A model generated the notes under the pieces. It did not search any database and was not told where the DNA came from. It saw only the letters and a program-made list of their open reading frames with translations. A stretch of 64,000 nucleotides of DNA, from positions 1 through 64,000 of the forward strand of contig NW_006766930.1 of NCBI RefSeq assembly GCF_000275845.1, written 5' to 3'. Made by a program: the position numbers and the translations under genes. Source of the DNA: Dichomitus squalens LYAD-421 SS1 (taxonomy: Eukaryota; Basidiomycota; Agaricomycetes; Polyporales; Polyporaceae). Shown here piece by piece: positions 24,089-34,995 of this stretch (its first letter is position 1; each line of letters starts with the position of its first letter).

Positions 24089-24119
24089 GTGTAATTTGCA
24101 AAGGTGGTTTTTACAGATG
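24089..24119 (-). repeat. right terminal inverted repeat
   Basis: Reverse complement begins CATCTGTAAAAACC. On the plus strand the end reads GGTTTTTACAG followed by ATG, resembling a splice acceptor next to a start codon that is in frame with the downstream WD40 repeats. Confidence 0.85.
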
Positions 24120-24954
24120 GGCGAGAACAGAAGTCTTGCAATATGGGACGTCAGTCGAGGTGCCCGAAAGGTGGCAACCCTCGAAGGGCACACCAAGGAA
24201 GTGACAAGCTGTGCCAGGTCGCCCGACGGCGCTCTGATCGCGTCCGTGTCTAGCCGGGAGGCAAATGTGCGGCTTTGGGACCCTCGGACATACCGGCTAC
24301 TTCATCTGCGAATTGCCGAACAAGTATGATCTGATTGAAGATGTCCGCTTCTCCCCCGACGGACGCTGGCTCGTCTCGAGAGGGTTCAGTCACTGCGATA
24401 TGTGGGATAAGACCGCTGTCATGGCGCACAAGAGCCTTCCGCAAAAGGAATATTCGCCCTGCTGCTCTGCTGCATTGAATCCTCAGAGCACATGTCTCGC
24501 CACTGGGCGTGACTCGGGTAGGGTTCGGATCTGGGACATACAGACGGAGGAGTACCTCTTCACCTTGGATAGGCACACGGACGAAGTTCTCGATCTAGCA
24601 TTCTCACCCGATGGGACGAGTCTGCTGTCAGCATCGAAGGACAAGACAGTGAAGATATGGGATGCATCCAGCGGCGCCGTGATCCTATCGCTTAAAGGAC
24701 ACACCAAGGGCATCACAGCAGCATGCTTCTCTCCGTGCGGGAAGTACGTTGCGTCGGCATCACGCGACAAGAAGGTGCGGCTGTGGAAGAGGGACGACGG
24801 ATCGTGTGTGGAGACGTTCTCGAAGCACGAGGCTTGTGTCAGGCACGTAGCGTTCTCCCCGGATGGAGAAATTCTATCGTATGGAGTGGATGATGGAACA
24901 GTCATTATGAGACGTATGCGCGATATATTCCCAGTAGAAGATGCGAACATGTAG

Positions 24955-25983
24955 CATGATGTTGATACAATCTTTTCCTCGAGGATGGGCCTACTATAGT
25001 GGGATGTTTTGGATCCTTTAGTACTGTCTCAACAATGAATGTTCCCTCGCCTCAAACTGCCATCGCATTGCGCTTTTCTGGCACACACAATAAATCACCT
25101 GCGACGTACTCATTCGCGCTCTTTCGAGCAGGTGAAGCCATCAGGTGTGAGGAAAGGGAAAAGAATTGAGGGCTGAGGAACGCTGCCCAGAGTATATGCA
25201 ATCGTGTCCTGAGATTCAGAACGCACTGTCAGAGAGACGATGGACCAGAGGACCTGCTCTTTGTGACCGGTCCGAGCGTTCCGAGGGGTCCGGCAGATTG
25301 CGTAGATCTAGCGCTCCGATGCAATCAGACGTTGACGGTAAATCTACGCTCCTCCGCAACTAGTGTGCACTCTCCCGTGCGATTAGCTCTCATTTCAGCT
25401 TACTTGCCCCATGCATACACGGGGTCTTAGCTCTTTGAGACTTCTACGCCATCAATAACCACAGCATGGAGTTAGCAAATCTCTCTGCCGCTCACTGGCA
25501 AGCGCTCAACTCTCATCGACGTCGCTTCGCAGTTCGTGACCCAGATCGTTGAATGAAGAATGTTGCCGCGTGTTGCAGTGAAAGTGTGCGCCTCAACTAT
25601 ACGTCTTCTTCACGTACTTGGTAGTCTTGGGCACACTCAGTTCTCATGTCATATAGCGGCTTCATGCAGATCAATGTCAACAACATGTGCATCATATACT
25701 AGTTGAGCAGTGGAACACGTACGGGCCATCACTCTACGTCAAGGAGGGGATGGAACCGCGAGTCCGTGAGATGTCACAGGGAAAGAAAAAAGACGAGATT
25801 CATAGCGCAACTGTATATCTAGGAGATGAAACAGCGAGGAGGCTGATGAGAGAACAAGGAGTAGAAGCATAGCATGACAGACGACTGAGTGAAAGCAGGG
25901 AGTAGATGCATAGCACGACGAAAGACTGAGTGAAAGCAGGGGTGGACGAAGGGTGGATCAATGTAATACGGATGGACCATCAA
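24955..25983. other. intergenic between convergent WD40 genes
   Basis: About 1 kb with no recognised gene. Contains a short tandem repeat at 25861-25942. Confidence 0.5.
25861..25942. repeat. tandem repeat, two 41-base units
   Basis: Units starting GTAGAAGCATAGCATGAC and GTAGATGCATAGCACGAC each end in GACTGAGTGAAAGCAGG. Confidence 0.85.
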
Positions 25984-28790
25984 TCAATCTGACACAACGG
26001 GAATGTCTTTGAGCACTCGGACGCAAACAGATCCATCGTCCGATCCAGACGACAGCGTCACGCCGTCGGGCGAGAACACTACATGTGTTACTGCATCGCT
26101 GTGCTCTTCAAACGTATGCATATTCGTACCGTCCTTCCGACGCCACAGTCGCACAGTCTTGTCCGATGATGCCGATGCGATGTACAGGCCATCAGGGGAG
26201 AATGCTGCTGCATTGACCATGCCACCGTGACCCTGGAGTGTGACGATCCCCTCGCGGCTGAATGAGTCGCATATTCTCAGCGCCCCATAGCTGGAGCCGG
26301 AGAGGATTTGCTTCCCGTCATCTGAGAACGCTACAACGCCTACGGATCCGCCGTGTTCATGTAGCGCCAAGAGCTCCTCACCCGTCTCAACCTTCCAGAT
26401 CCGCACGCTGTCATCCTCTGACGCTGTTGCAATACGGTTGTCCTCCTGATCGAAGACAGCAGTCCACACCATCCCGCTGTGGCCGACCAACGGCTTGTGC
26501 AACGCGCCCGTCTCCACGTTCCACACACGGCAGTTGTGGTCCACGTCGCCCGACGCGAGGTACTGGCCGTTGTGGGAGAGACCACGAAGGTGACCATCGC
26601 GTTGTGACCCTCAAACATGTGCAAGGTCTCGTACGTCTGTCCGTCCCAGATACTGACGGTCTTATCGTCTGAGCCCGACGCAAGCTTGGTGCCGTCCGGA
26701 GACCAGACTACGGTATGTACTGCCTGTGTGTGACCCACAAGCGTCGCGAGAGGCTCTCCACCATCCATGTCCCGCACCGTGATGCAGCCATCACCACCGG
26801 AGCACGCGAGCAATGCGCTACCGGGGGAGAACGCGAGGTGCAACACGATGCCTCCGTGTGACTCCCACTTGTGTACTGCTTCCTGACGCTTCGTATGCCA
26901 CAAGATGATCGTCGCATCGTCTGACCTACTCGTAACCCACTTGCTGTCGGGGGAGACAGTGAGAGCGGTGATAGATCCGGTGTGGCGCTTAGCAGCAGAC
27001 TCCCCTGCGGCCATTTCGGCCTTCCTGTGCTTCGCCGTCTGGGAATCGTCGTGATATTCCGTTTCCTTAGTTTGCTCCCACGAAGGGTCTACAAGGTCGA
27101 AGGTGGCCTGCTCTATCTTCAGGTCATCTAGAGTTGCTTGGGGCGACCCAGGCAGAGATTGTGCTATACAACGTCGGGGCGTCAACTAAGCTCCAGCCAT
27201 CGATGATTCGCTTCGGCCCACCATTCTCGTCGCTAAGTCCGTATTCCGTAACTATTTGAATGGAGTTTTCTGAGTCAACTAGTTTGTCTAGCCAGGTTGG
27301 ATCGACAGTCACTGTTCCTACTATGACAGGAGCATCGGCAAGACGCACAACTCCTGATGACGAAGGAGACTTTACCTCCACTCCCGTCTACCTCGACTTC
27401 AGGCTTGTACGCCTCTAAGCCGACGGGTATGTCTTCCGGAAGTCCAGCTCCCTGCTCGCTCAGGACTGGGTGAATAGTGGCCTATCACCCACTAGGTAAG
27501 TACTCACTCCAAGTATCGCAATGAGATCCCTATCCGATGCAATCGCCATATCTGCTTCCGAATGCTGTGTTCCTTGCTGAGAACCACAATGACTCAAAGA
27601 CATGAGCACCATACCGAGATAATGTAGTCAAGCAAATGGGCCACTGGGTTATACGTTGTGTATGTCTGAAACTGCGATCAGCATAATTGCGATCAGCATA
27701 GAGTGACGGGTACAAAGTGTGTTCACTTACGGCTGCTGAAGGGCCCTCCATGATCTGCGTCTCATCATCTGAGTCTGCTTCACAACCGACTGGCTCGTTG
27801 CCTTCCAGGTCAGGTCCGCCGGGCGGAAGCTGGTGTGGGTCAGCAGCGGCTTTAATGACTCTGTCGAACCAGAGTCGCTTCTTCACTGTATAGTAGTTGA
27901 AAAAGAGACACTGATCCCTTTCCTGTCGCGTCGACTGTGCGGATAGATCAGTCTCCGAGTCCTGTCCACTTATGAGGGTACCAGCGCATTGTGCCTGCAA
28001 CGGATCGGAGATCGGCCCACTGTTGTACCAGGCATATGACCAGTCTTGCTTGTCGATCGAGAAATTTAGATCGAAGCTCGCCGTGTTCTGCACTTTGACC
28101 GTCACCGATGCTTACTTCTTCTTCTGGCTTCCAACCCAAGGTGAGCTTGCCCACCTTGTTGTCTTCACCACTCCCACCACAAACCAGAGGTCCTCCTGTT
28201 CGATGTTATAGCCGGCCTCCCTAGCATACTCCAACGAAGTGAGTGCGCACATATGTGACGATGTGTCGTCTCCGTGAGACTTTCGTCTGCATCGCAGGAG
28301 GTTCTAGGACCAGAATGGCGCCTGTGTCTTGAGAACACGAGAATGACAGGCTGCCTCCGGCAGTCGCCAGAGAGGTGAGACTATGGTGTGTAGTCAGTCA
28401 CGTCCAGAAATTAGCTGAAGGATTCAGATAGCTGCTGTACTTAAGACTTGCATCCCCGGAGACGGAGAGATTTGAGATATGGTGACTCATGACGTATGGT
28501 TTGAGAATAACAGGCCGAGGTTTCTTCTTGTCCATATTCTCCAGCTCGAAACATACGAAACTCTCCGGGACTCTACCCTGGTTGAACTTATCACCCTTCG
28601 CTCTCCCAGCCTTGAAAAGATGACAAAATGTCCCTTCGTCGACCCTTCCCACCGATCCAAGCTCGACCTCCCCCCGACCGTATTGTTCGTCTTCCTCAGG
28701 GTCTGCGTGCCAGAGCGGATACCCGTAAAATTGGAAGAGTGCCTTAGCGTAAGTTTCCGAAGGGGCGAGGTGGGAATCGGAGGGAGGCAT
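25984..28790 (-). CDS. Agaricomycete N-terminal domain fused to WD40 repeats (possibly frameshifted)
   Basis: Starts at 28790 (MPPSDSHLAPSETYAKALF, then FYGYPLWHADPEEDEQYGRG and LGSVGRVDEGTF), a domain found in many mushroom genomes, with function unknown. Further exons contain EAGYNIEQEDLWFVVGVVK (about 28150-28240), an Asp-rich linker and A-I-A-S-D-R-D-L-I-A-I-L-G (about 27530-27570). The C-terminal half carries about eight WD40 repeats, a beta-propeller that acts as a protein-binding platform: SPDSKWVTSRSDDATIILW, WSPDGTKLASGSDDKTVSIW, SPDGLYIASASSDKTVRLW. The propeller frame shifts by one base near 26575-26590, between F-V-V and L-S-H-N-G-Q-Y-L-A-S-G; no intron fits there. This is either a pseudogene lesion or an assembly error. 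The C-terminus (VLKDIPVVSD) is related to that of the opposite WD40 gene. Confidence 0.7.
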
Positions 28791-29154
28791 GATGATACAG
28801 ACGAGGGGGTTTCAGAGTCGAAGCTCGTCAGTGAAGCTACTTGAGGTTTCGAACGGCCTGTGAACCAAACCGGATGGCTTGACGACGGAGCGAAAATATC
28901 ATTGGCCGGCTGATAAGCGCCTGGCGAACATTACCGATATTGTAATTGTATCAATCGTTCCTCCTTCGCCACATCCCTGCGCCCTCGCATGACTAGCACA
29001 AGTTGGGCTACTAGCCACAAGGCGAGCGGGATCATGAGTGGGCGAAAGAGCACACAATTTTGACCGCGACAGTGACCGGGATCCAGAGTCGCATTTGCTC
29101 TGTTCCTTGCAGTACCACGCAACACACCTGTGTCTACCTAGGCGCATAGTGGTA
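28791..29154. other. intergenic, no gene recognised
   Basis: Short stretch between the WD40 gene start and the GH25 relic; nothing else seen. Confidence 0.45.
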
Positions 29155-29488
29155 GGAAGGGAGAGCAGACTAGATCGCGAGCAGGTTCACGATCGCGCCG
29201 CAGTTATCTATACGACCGCCGACCGGTAGACAACCTGCACGGCTGCGTTCGCACTGTAATGAACTGTCTCTGAATCGCACGCTACTCATCCAGCATCGGC
29301 ACGCTCCCAGCGGGCTGGTCATTCACAACGTTCTGGCAATCCTCCGATTCTAGCCCGAACCTTGGTGACCTAGATGAGTTCAACGACTCTCTCCAGGTTC
29401 TCAAAGAGTACGTACCTTCAATCTTGTAGGCTGGACGTACAGGTCCTTGACGCTCGCTTCATACACAGCCTAGCTCTCGGTTGAACAG
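29155..29488 (+). pseudogene. decayed 3' end of a GH25 lysozyme gene
   Basis: Matches the last intron region and final two exons of the lysozyme at 15167-16121. Landmarks are GTTATCTATACGACCGCCGAC, then CACGCTACTCATCCAGCATC, GCGGGCTGGTCATTCAC and the final exon CTAGCTCTCGGTTGA. The codon for the second Trp of D-W-W has become TAG, bases are lost in the following T-G-N-S stretch, and later codons also mutate to stops. The 5' exons with the catalytic residues are absent. Similarity continues past the stop codon into the flank (GATACAAATGAAGGATC at 29565 and 16201). Confidence 0.88.
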
Positions 29489-31025
29489 TACATAATATTG
29501 ATCTGTGAGAAGATTTGATAGCGCTACATCGGATTGTTCGTGTATGTCGTAGGATCGTACTGATACAAATGAAGGATCAATGACTCGAAGGTCTTAATCT
29601 TACACAACTTCATCGACTTTTGAACGGTGGATGCAGAATCCCTTCAAGATAGCGAGTGAGCAGCGACCCGGAAAAAATGTCAAGGTCTGAACTCACCGGA
29701 ACGACCCACTCCTTGCAGCTGCAGCACACGCCGGCCCAGTCGTAGTTGCCCAGTTTCGCACTGCACTTCTTATTCGGGCAGATGATCTTGCCAGCCATAT
29801 GGCCCTGCTCCAGGAAAGGTTCCATCCACTTCATCTGCGACGAACGTCAAGCACGTCAGCAACCACCCTCCTTCGTTTCTCACCGGCCGGCGAGATACAA
29901 TCCCCGACATCATCGAATACTCACCGGTTCGACGAAGTATCCAGAACACTTTGGGTTCGCGAGGATGGGCGGACTGATTGACGCGAAATAGTTCGGACTC
30001 TTCACAGAAGCGAGTCCAGGACTCTGCGGCGCGGAGCGGGTAGGGGAGCTGCCGCCTGCGGGAGCAAGGGGGGTCATAGACAGACCGGCGGGAGGGCGGA
30101 GGGCGGCAAGCTTTGGATGCGCAGCGAGTTGCGCAGCGAGATCGGTCGGGTGGGCGAAGGAGTTTGAGAGGGAGATGGGAGGCCGCTGGGATGGCAGTGG
30201 TGTGACCTTGTCTGCGCTCTCCGCAGCAGCCTCCGTCGGAGGAAACTCCGTGTCGGCCTTTCCAGCAGTCGCAGACTCCGCGCCTGACGTTTTGGTCGGC
30301 CCTGCCTTTGCTTCTGGTGATGTGCTTGGGATGGGTTTGTCGTCGCTTACTGGCTCTGATTCAGATTGGGGCGGTTCCTCGTCGCTGGAGTCCTCGTCAA
30401 AAGCTGATTCGGATAGTAGGTCCGAGGCAGATCGCCCAACCGAAGCAGAGGCGCTATCAAGCTGAAGAAGCGTAGCCTGAACGGGTCGATTTTCGGCCAG
30501 TTCGCTGATGGAACCCAGGCGCGAGCGAGGATGAGACTCGTGAAGAGAGTTGCTGCGTGATAAGCCCGAGGAAGGGGCGGCAGGAGGACCTTGAACAAGC
30601 GGCTTTACACCGCCGGAGGACGACGCTCGTCGGGGAGCAGTTGCACCAGAGGCGAGCGGGCTCAGAGGTTTTGGATCGTTCATGGATGGTCTTCTTGAGT
30701 TAGCCGCAGAGAGAACAGCTGGGGTGGGCGGTCCGACCTGACCGTGATCGAGCATATGTTCTCGCGCGGCCAGTTCCTGTCTGATCTAATGTGAGATTAC
30801 AGGGACCTCACTTCAGACCTTGCGCTCACCTGCACATCTTGCATCGTATTCGACGGCGTGGCGGAGGCACAGGAGTATCTGACGGTGTGTAGGGGAATTT
30901 CGCGAACATCTCTGTCTCAAACTCTCCGTCTCCATCTACCGGACATTAGTTCAATGTTGTGGATGAGATGTAAACGGACTCACTCATGACCTCATTCACA
31001 ACACGCTCAAGGTAGAACAGACGCG
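29155..31025. repeat. segmental duplication, copy B (GH25 3' end plus YVH1 3' part)
   Basis: Counterpart of 15800-17305. It keeps the YVH1 zinc-binding exon that copy A has lost. The right edge falls in YVH1 after the exon reading FYLERVVNEVM. Confidence 0.85.
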
Positions 31026-31650
31026 TCTCTTTGTCTCGCTTTGAGACTTTGAAGGATGCCTGATGGAATATTTCGAGCTGACGCATGAACCCTTCATTTG
31101 GCCTGCATTTCCATAGACATCAGACTACATCCGAGCTAAAGCTACCGCCGGAAATGCAACGGAAGCACGCACTGGACATTTGGCCGCGCCTTTCTGATGA
31201 CCTCTAGAGCACTTTCGGCATCCAAGCTTTCCGTGACCATGAGGTATGCAGCGACTATTGCGACGCTTCGGCCTGGGTCGAGGCGTTGGCTCGCCACGCA
31301 ATGATGCAGGATTTAGACCACGTACTCATTCCAGCTTGACAGTGCACCAGCACTCCTTTTCCCTTGTCGAGTTCTGCCTGAATGAATGTGATAGCAGGGA
31401 CGAAATGCTGTAGAATATCGGAACTGTCTGTGTCGTCTATGTTGATTTGGTGCCGCACGAAAGTCTGTTCTACAGTATGTCTGAAACGGGCTCACTGACA
31501 CCAACGATGCAGACGTACCTCGTGAATAGAGACTCGCCCCCGCATCGCCGTCAGAACACTGCGAATGTTGTGTGCTCGGAGGGTCTCGGTGTCGAGCGCA
31601 CTTGGGAGGTCGCCCACCCACAGATTGGGGACGATTTCGTTCATAGACAT
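29600..31650 (-). CDS. YVH1: dual-specificity phosphatase YVH1 (DUSP12 family)
   Basis: YVH1 is an atypical dual-specificity phosphatase whose zinc-binding tail releases Mrt4 during maturation of the 60S ribosomal subunit. Starts at 31650 (MSMNEIVPNLWVGDLPSALD), where the first intron follows VSIHE. The active site HCQAGMSRS has the required His-Cys-x5-Arg; an intron (about 31286-31334) splits its first Ser codon. LFYLERVVNEVM ends the catalytic domain. A long disordered linker rich in Ser, Pro, Ala and Glu (about 250 residues, 29930-30755) follows. The tail IICPNKKCSAKLGNYDWAG, VCCSCKEWVVP and, after a last intron, GFCIHRSKVDE is the zinc-binding domain. The stop is at 29600. The 5' end diverges from the coiled-coil gene at 31986. 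Confidence 0.95.
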
Positions 31651-31985
31651 GGTGCTGCCTGCAAATTGCGTTCAAGATAGTGCAGCAGCTACAAGCAGAG
31701 CGGTCTGGGGGTGGTGGGAGAGACAGAGGGTCGGGAGTTCGCGAGAGAATAGGCTGCGGCACTACTGGGCGTCTAATGTATTTGATCCTTATACTTCGCA
31801 TATGCTGCGGGTACCTCCTCATGGTGACCCTCTTTCCTTCGGCCTGTAGCATGAACGGTCCAGTACCTGGAGCTCCGCAAGAGATGCCAACAAAGCCACC
31901 AGCCGTATGTGAACCTATGATCCATGACGACGCTATACACTGACGTAGTCGCCACAAGGCTCCGGCCCCCGGTGGCACCCCACGC
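31651..31985. promoter_or_regulatory. shared promoter region of divergent genes
   Basis: 335 bases separate the start codons of YVH1 (minus) and the coiled-coil gene (plus). No distinct TATA box is evident on either side. Confidence 0.45.
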
Positions 31986-33352
31986 GTGTCCGCGGCGCTC
32001 ATACACGGTGCTCAGCAGCTGTCTGACATCTTCGAGAGGCGCACCGCAGTGCTCAAGGCCCATTACGAGGAACGCATCCGAGCAATCACCGCCGAGCGTG
32101 ACATATTGCTTGCGGCTACGCAGACCCAAGCGCGAGATACGGGGCCACACCCGGACGCATCGGAACTGGAGGCCCTTCGCGCGGAGCGTCTCACATGGCT
32201 ACAGGAACGCGCTCAGCACGAGCAGCAACGCAAGCTCTGGGAGCAGGAGCGACAATCATGGGCTCTGGAAAGGGCGAAGCTGGGCGAGGAACGGGTGGCG
32301 AGGGACGCTGAACGCGTGCAGCGGGAGGAAACCGTTGCGCGGTTGACTCACGAGCGCGATCTAGTCCTTCAAGAGCGCGAACAACGCCGCAAAGCTCATC
32401 AGGACCTCCAAGACGAAATGGCGAGCCTGCGGCATGAGCTGCAGGTGAACAAGTCTGGCTACGGGGCGCTTCAAGAGCAGCTAGCTCTCAGAAACTCGTC
32501 GATGCTCGCTCTGGAGACGCGGGTACGGCAGCTCGAGGCTGAAAGGAGTGGTTTTTCTGGGCATGCGGGGTCGCCGACTGAGGTAAGTTCTCGCCTCTCA
32601 CCACACGGGGACGCGGGCCTGTGTGGCGGAAGGCATAACAACTTGTGTGGCTGGACTACGTTGTAACCCAGACATGACGTTCCGTCGCACAGGCTAACGC
32701 ACCCGTTGCGCCGCCGCACGACGATGCTGATGGAGTTGAAGGTCAACAAACTACCTTCGATCCATTAGATTTCACCCGGTCGCCGCTCCATTCCCCGGCG
32801 CGCAGCAGTACCCTCCTGACCACCGAGGGCACTATGTCGACTCTAGAGTCGCATTCTCCGCATCCGACGCCCATGCAGGTATGTTCGCCACCGCTGGTGC
32901 CGTTCCCATTCGACTCGACGCTCAACCTGTCGCCGACGTTCTCGCGCTCGCTTCCGCCACTGCAGCTAGATGCGCCCGTCCCGCAGTCGTCTACCATCAC
33001 GTTGCGACTCGACACCCCGTCGTCTCCTGCGAAGTCGACGATCGGGGGGAGCGTGCACGGCGATGTGTTCATGGACGATGCTGCTGCGGGGCCTGTTTCA
33101 GTTTCGGGGTCAAGTAGCTCATTTCGATCGCGATCCTCGACTTCGGTCGTCGCCACACCATCGAGACGGCTAGTGATCAGGATCCCTCTTTCTAATGGAA
33201 ATATCCGGAAGCCTCTGAAGCCTCTCCCTCCCCGATTCACCGAAGAGGAGAAGCTAGACGTTGTTCATGTCCCTCGCTTGCCCGAGTCCGATGACGATGA
33301 CGACGGAACGGACACTGCCTCGAGTGATGATGAATCGGTAGAAGGCTTTTAG
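31986..33352 (+). CDS. coiled-coil protein with acidic Ser-rich tail, function unknown
   Basis: The N-terminal half (about residues 10-190) is a continuous coiled coil with heavy Glu, Arg, Gln and Leu content (EQERQSWALERAKLGEERVA, LTHERDLVLQEREQRRKAHQ). An intron 32583-32692 (GTAAGT...CACAG) joins SPTE to A-N-A-P-V. The C-terminal half is low-complexity Ser/Thr/Pro with several S-P sites, then a basic segment (RRLVIRIPLSNG) and a tail with six consecutive Asp. A second, in-frame 87-base intron at 32879-32965 (GTATGT...TGCAG) is possible; the frame is open either way. The start at 31986 may actually be a GTG; a nearby ATG in frame was not identified, so the true start is uncertain. The architecture suggests a scaffold or nuclear protein; no named family is recognised. 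Confidence 0.72.
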
Positions 33353-34995
33353 AAGGCACCGGACTTCTTATGGGCGAGCACACCTTTCGATTACTAGGAT
33401 GGAGCCACGGCTTCCATCTAATTTCTAGTCTCCCACTTCATTCGGATTCTCTCTAGTCGTCACTCGCTATGTCTGCGTTATGCTGTTTCGTCACACTCCT
33501 ATACTGCTGTTTGCTGCTCCTTCGCTATCTAAGATTAATCCACGTCTTTCCACTCTCGCGCACTTTCGAAGATTATCCTTAACACGTACGGACGAAGCTT
33601 CAGAGCCCAAGTGAGGTCCATGACTTACGGTAGCCTAGTACACTCGAATTTAACCACTGTGCCGGAATCCCGATGTTTTTGGTCACCAGACGGAGTTGGC
33701 TTAACCAAGAACGGTGAATCAACTTGAGGCCTAACACTGCCTTCCCACTGACATCGCAATTCAAGCTAGGGACCCATGAGCCTCGTTAATGAAAAGGCAA
33801 GCGCGTTTCTTAGTGTGACATCGACAGCGAGATGTCTAACTGACTACTATTATATTGCAGACATCCGACGCTCTCAAGAAAGCGCAGAGGTCCTTTGAGT
33901 CCTTCGTGATAGTATACGCTTCAAGTTCAACAGCGCTAGTGGGATGGCGCTAGCAACTTTGTCTAAAGAACCCGGAGTAGGCATTCAGCATCAAGGAGTT
34001 GATCGCATGCAACCACGAGGCTCTGGTTCCTTTCTTGTTAGGGTGAGTACTGGCCATGTTAGTGTACACGAGAGGCAAGGAGATGCTCCGACGAACAACA
34101 TCCGGGCTCATTTTTGTAATGAAGGAAGTACACCGCGCTCGAAACGCGCCCGTCCTTCAAGCGTCTGACGTGCAAGTCTTGCAATCTCTCTGTGAATTCC
34201 ATCGCATGTCCTGACGGTGCTTACACAGTTGGCAGGTTACTCGGCAGTACCGCTTGGCACATCCCGTAGTGTCGCAGTGTCAATCCGGCGACGTCGTGGT
34301 ATATTATTGAGACATACTATGACTTGGAATACTTGGGAAACCTGTAGAGACAAATCAGTCGTGCGATGCCGCGCCTGATGCTACCTATGCTTCATTGGGT
34401 CTCCTTATGTGTAGCATGGTTCTCCCCTCTGTCATCCGTGGCATCATGATCTTGCTCTTCATCATATACGGACCAGAATTGCACTCCAGTTTGGATCTCT
34501 GGCCGCAGTGGCGATTGGCCATTAGCACTGCCTAATGAGACCGCAGCGGGTCACCAGTTTGTGTGACTCTTAAGATTCTTGGAAGCAGAAAAAACCCACG
34601 TTGGCTGTCCTAGATGTTGTCATTGGCTTGTCATAAGGGCAGATACAATAACCGCAGATGACGAGTATGTGCGAGGACCGCATCCCATCGGCTTGTAGGG
34701 TAGTCGAAAGGGAGGTGACCTTTTCTTGGCTAGTATCAGCTCAAGCAAGTGTATTCCTACTATTACTAAAATCTAGTGAATGGAGTTGAGATGTCCGTAA
34801 GCGACGTCACAATAGCCCCAGGAGGCAAAGCAACAAAAATAGAGCAGGAAAATTTCTGTCCCTCCCTCCAACCATCTCCTTTTTTCTCCTGCCAGAATCC
34901 TCAGTGTGCTCAACACCAGTTGACTCCCAGCGACCGCCCAGTAATTTTCTGGAAGCCCCCACCCCTCCCTTTGCTCCCTTACTGCACACAATACT
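33353..34995. other. intergenic, no gene recognised
   Basis: About 1.6 kb of low coding character. One frame (33944-34168) lacks any family resemblance. The last 200 bases (34780-34995) are pyrimidine- and A-rich and may be the leader of the next gene. Confidence 0.5.

Larger units (their letters stand above)
22295..24119. mobile_element. non-autonomous DNA transposon with terminal inverted repeats
   Basis: The left end (22295-22326, CATCTGGAAAAACAGCCTTT...) and the reverse complement of the right end (24119-24089, CATCTGTAAAAACCACCTTT...) match at about 27 of 32 positions, and both are followed by CTATTCAG. The direct flanks are GG at 22293-22294 and GG at 24120-24121. Removing the element plus one GG joins the WD40 frame exactly (S-A-G-E-N-R-S-L-A-I-W). 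The interior is AT-rich compared with the host and full of TAGTGC/GCACTA motifs near both ends. No transposase frame is visible. The stated span includes a gap and a probable duplicated contig end. Corrected length is about 1057 bases. I cannot assign a superfamily. Confidence 0.85.
20848..24954 (+). pseudogene. F-box plus WD40-repeat gene, disrupted by stop, frameshifts and a transposon
   Basis: The 5' part resembles a basidiomycete F-box protein: MSMSASPRLP, then a TAG codon, then LIERIIRYCGDDQRTLW and SLCLMVANVTFRKRGD. A second block (21510-22030) includes a WPRMHSLTLTAN-like region and LRKYFPKL. WD40 repeats follow (YSPNGKWLATASHDSTIILW, LAFSPDSRYVVSAG) and resume after the insertion with NRSLAIWDVS through at least six further repeats, ending MRRMRDIFPVEDANM. 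Lesions: a TAG at about 20878, a frameshift near 22120-22140, the element at 22295-24119, and a frameshift near 24300-24325. F-box/WD40 proteins select ubiquitination substrates. The downstream half from 24265 is a long open frame and might still be expressed, but the ancestral gene is broken. A paralogous WD40 gene lies opposite at 25984. Confidence 0.75.

Noticed and set aside
22277..24116. The transposon acting as an intron of the WD40 gene (donor GTATGT at 22277, acceptor at 24116)
   Set aside because: The splice would shift the frame and remove conserved residues R-Y-V-V-S-A-G, whereas precise excision restores them.
31313..32002. 229-residue minus-strand frame overlapping YVH1
   Set aside because: It runs in the wrong frame through YVH1 introns and the shared promoter; the phosphatase exons explain the region.
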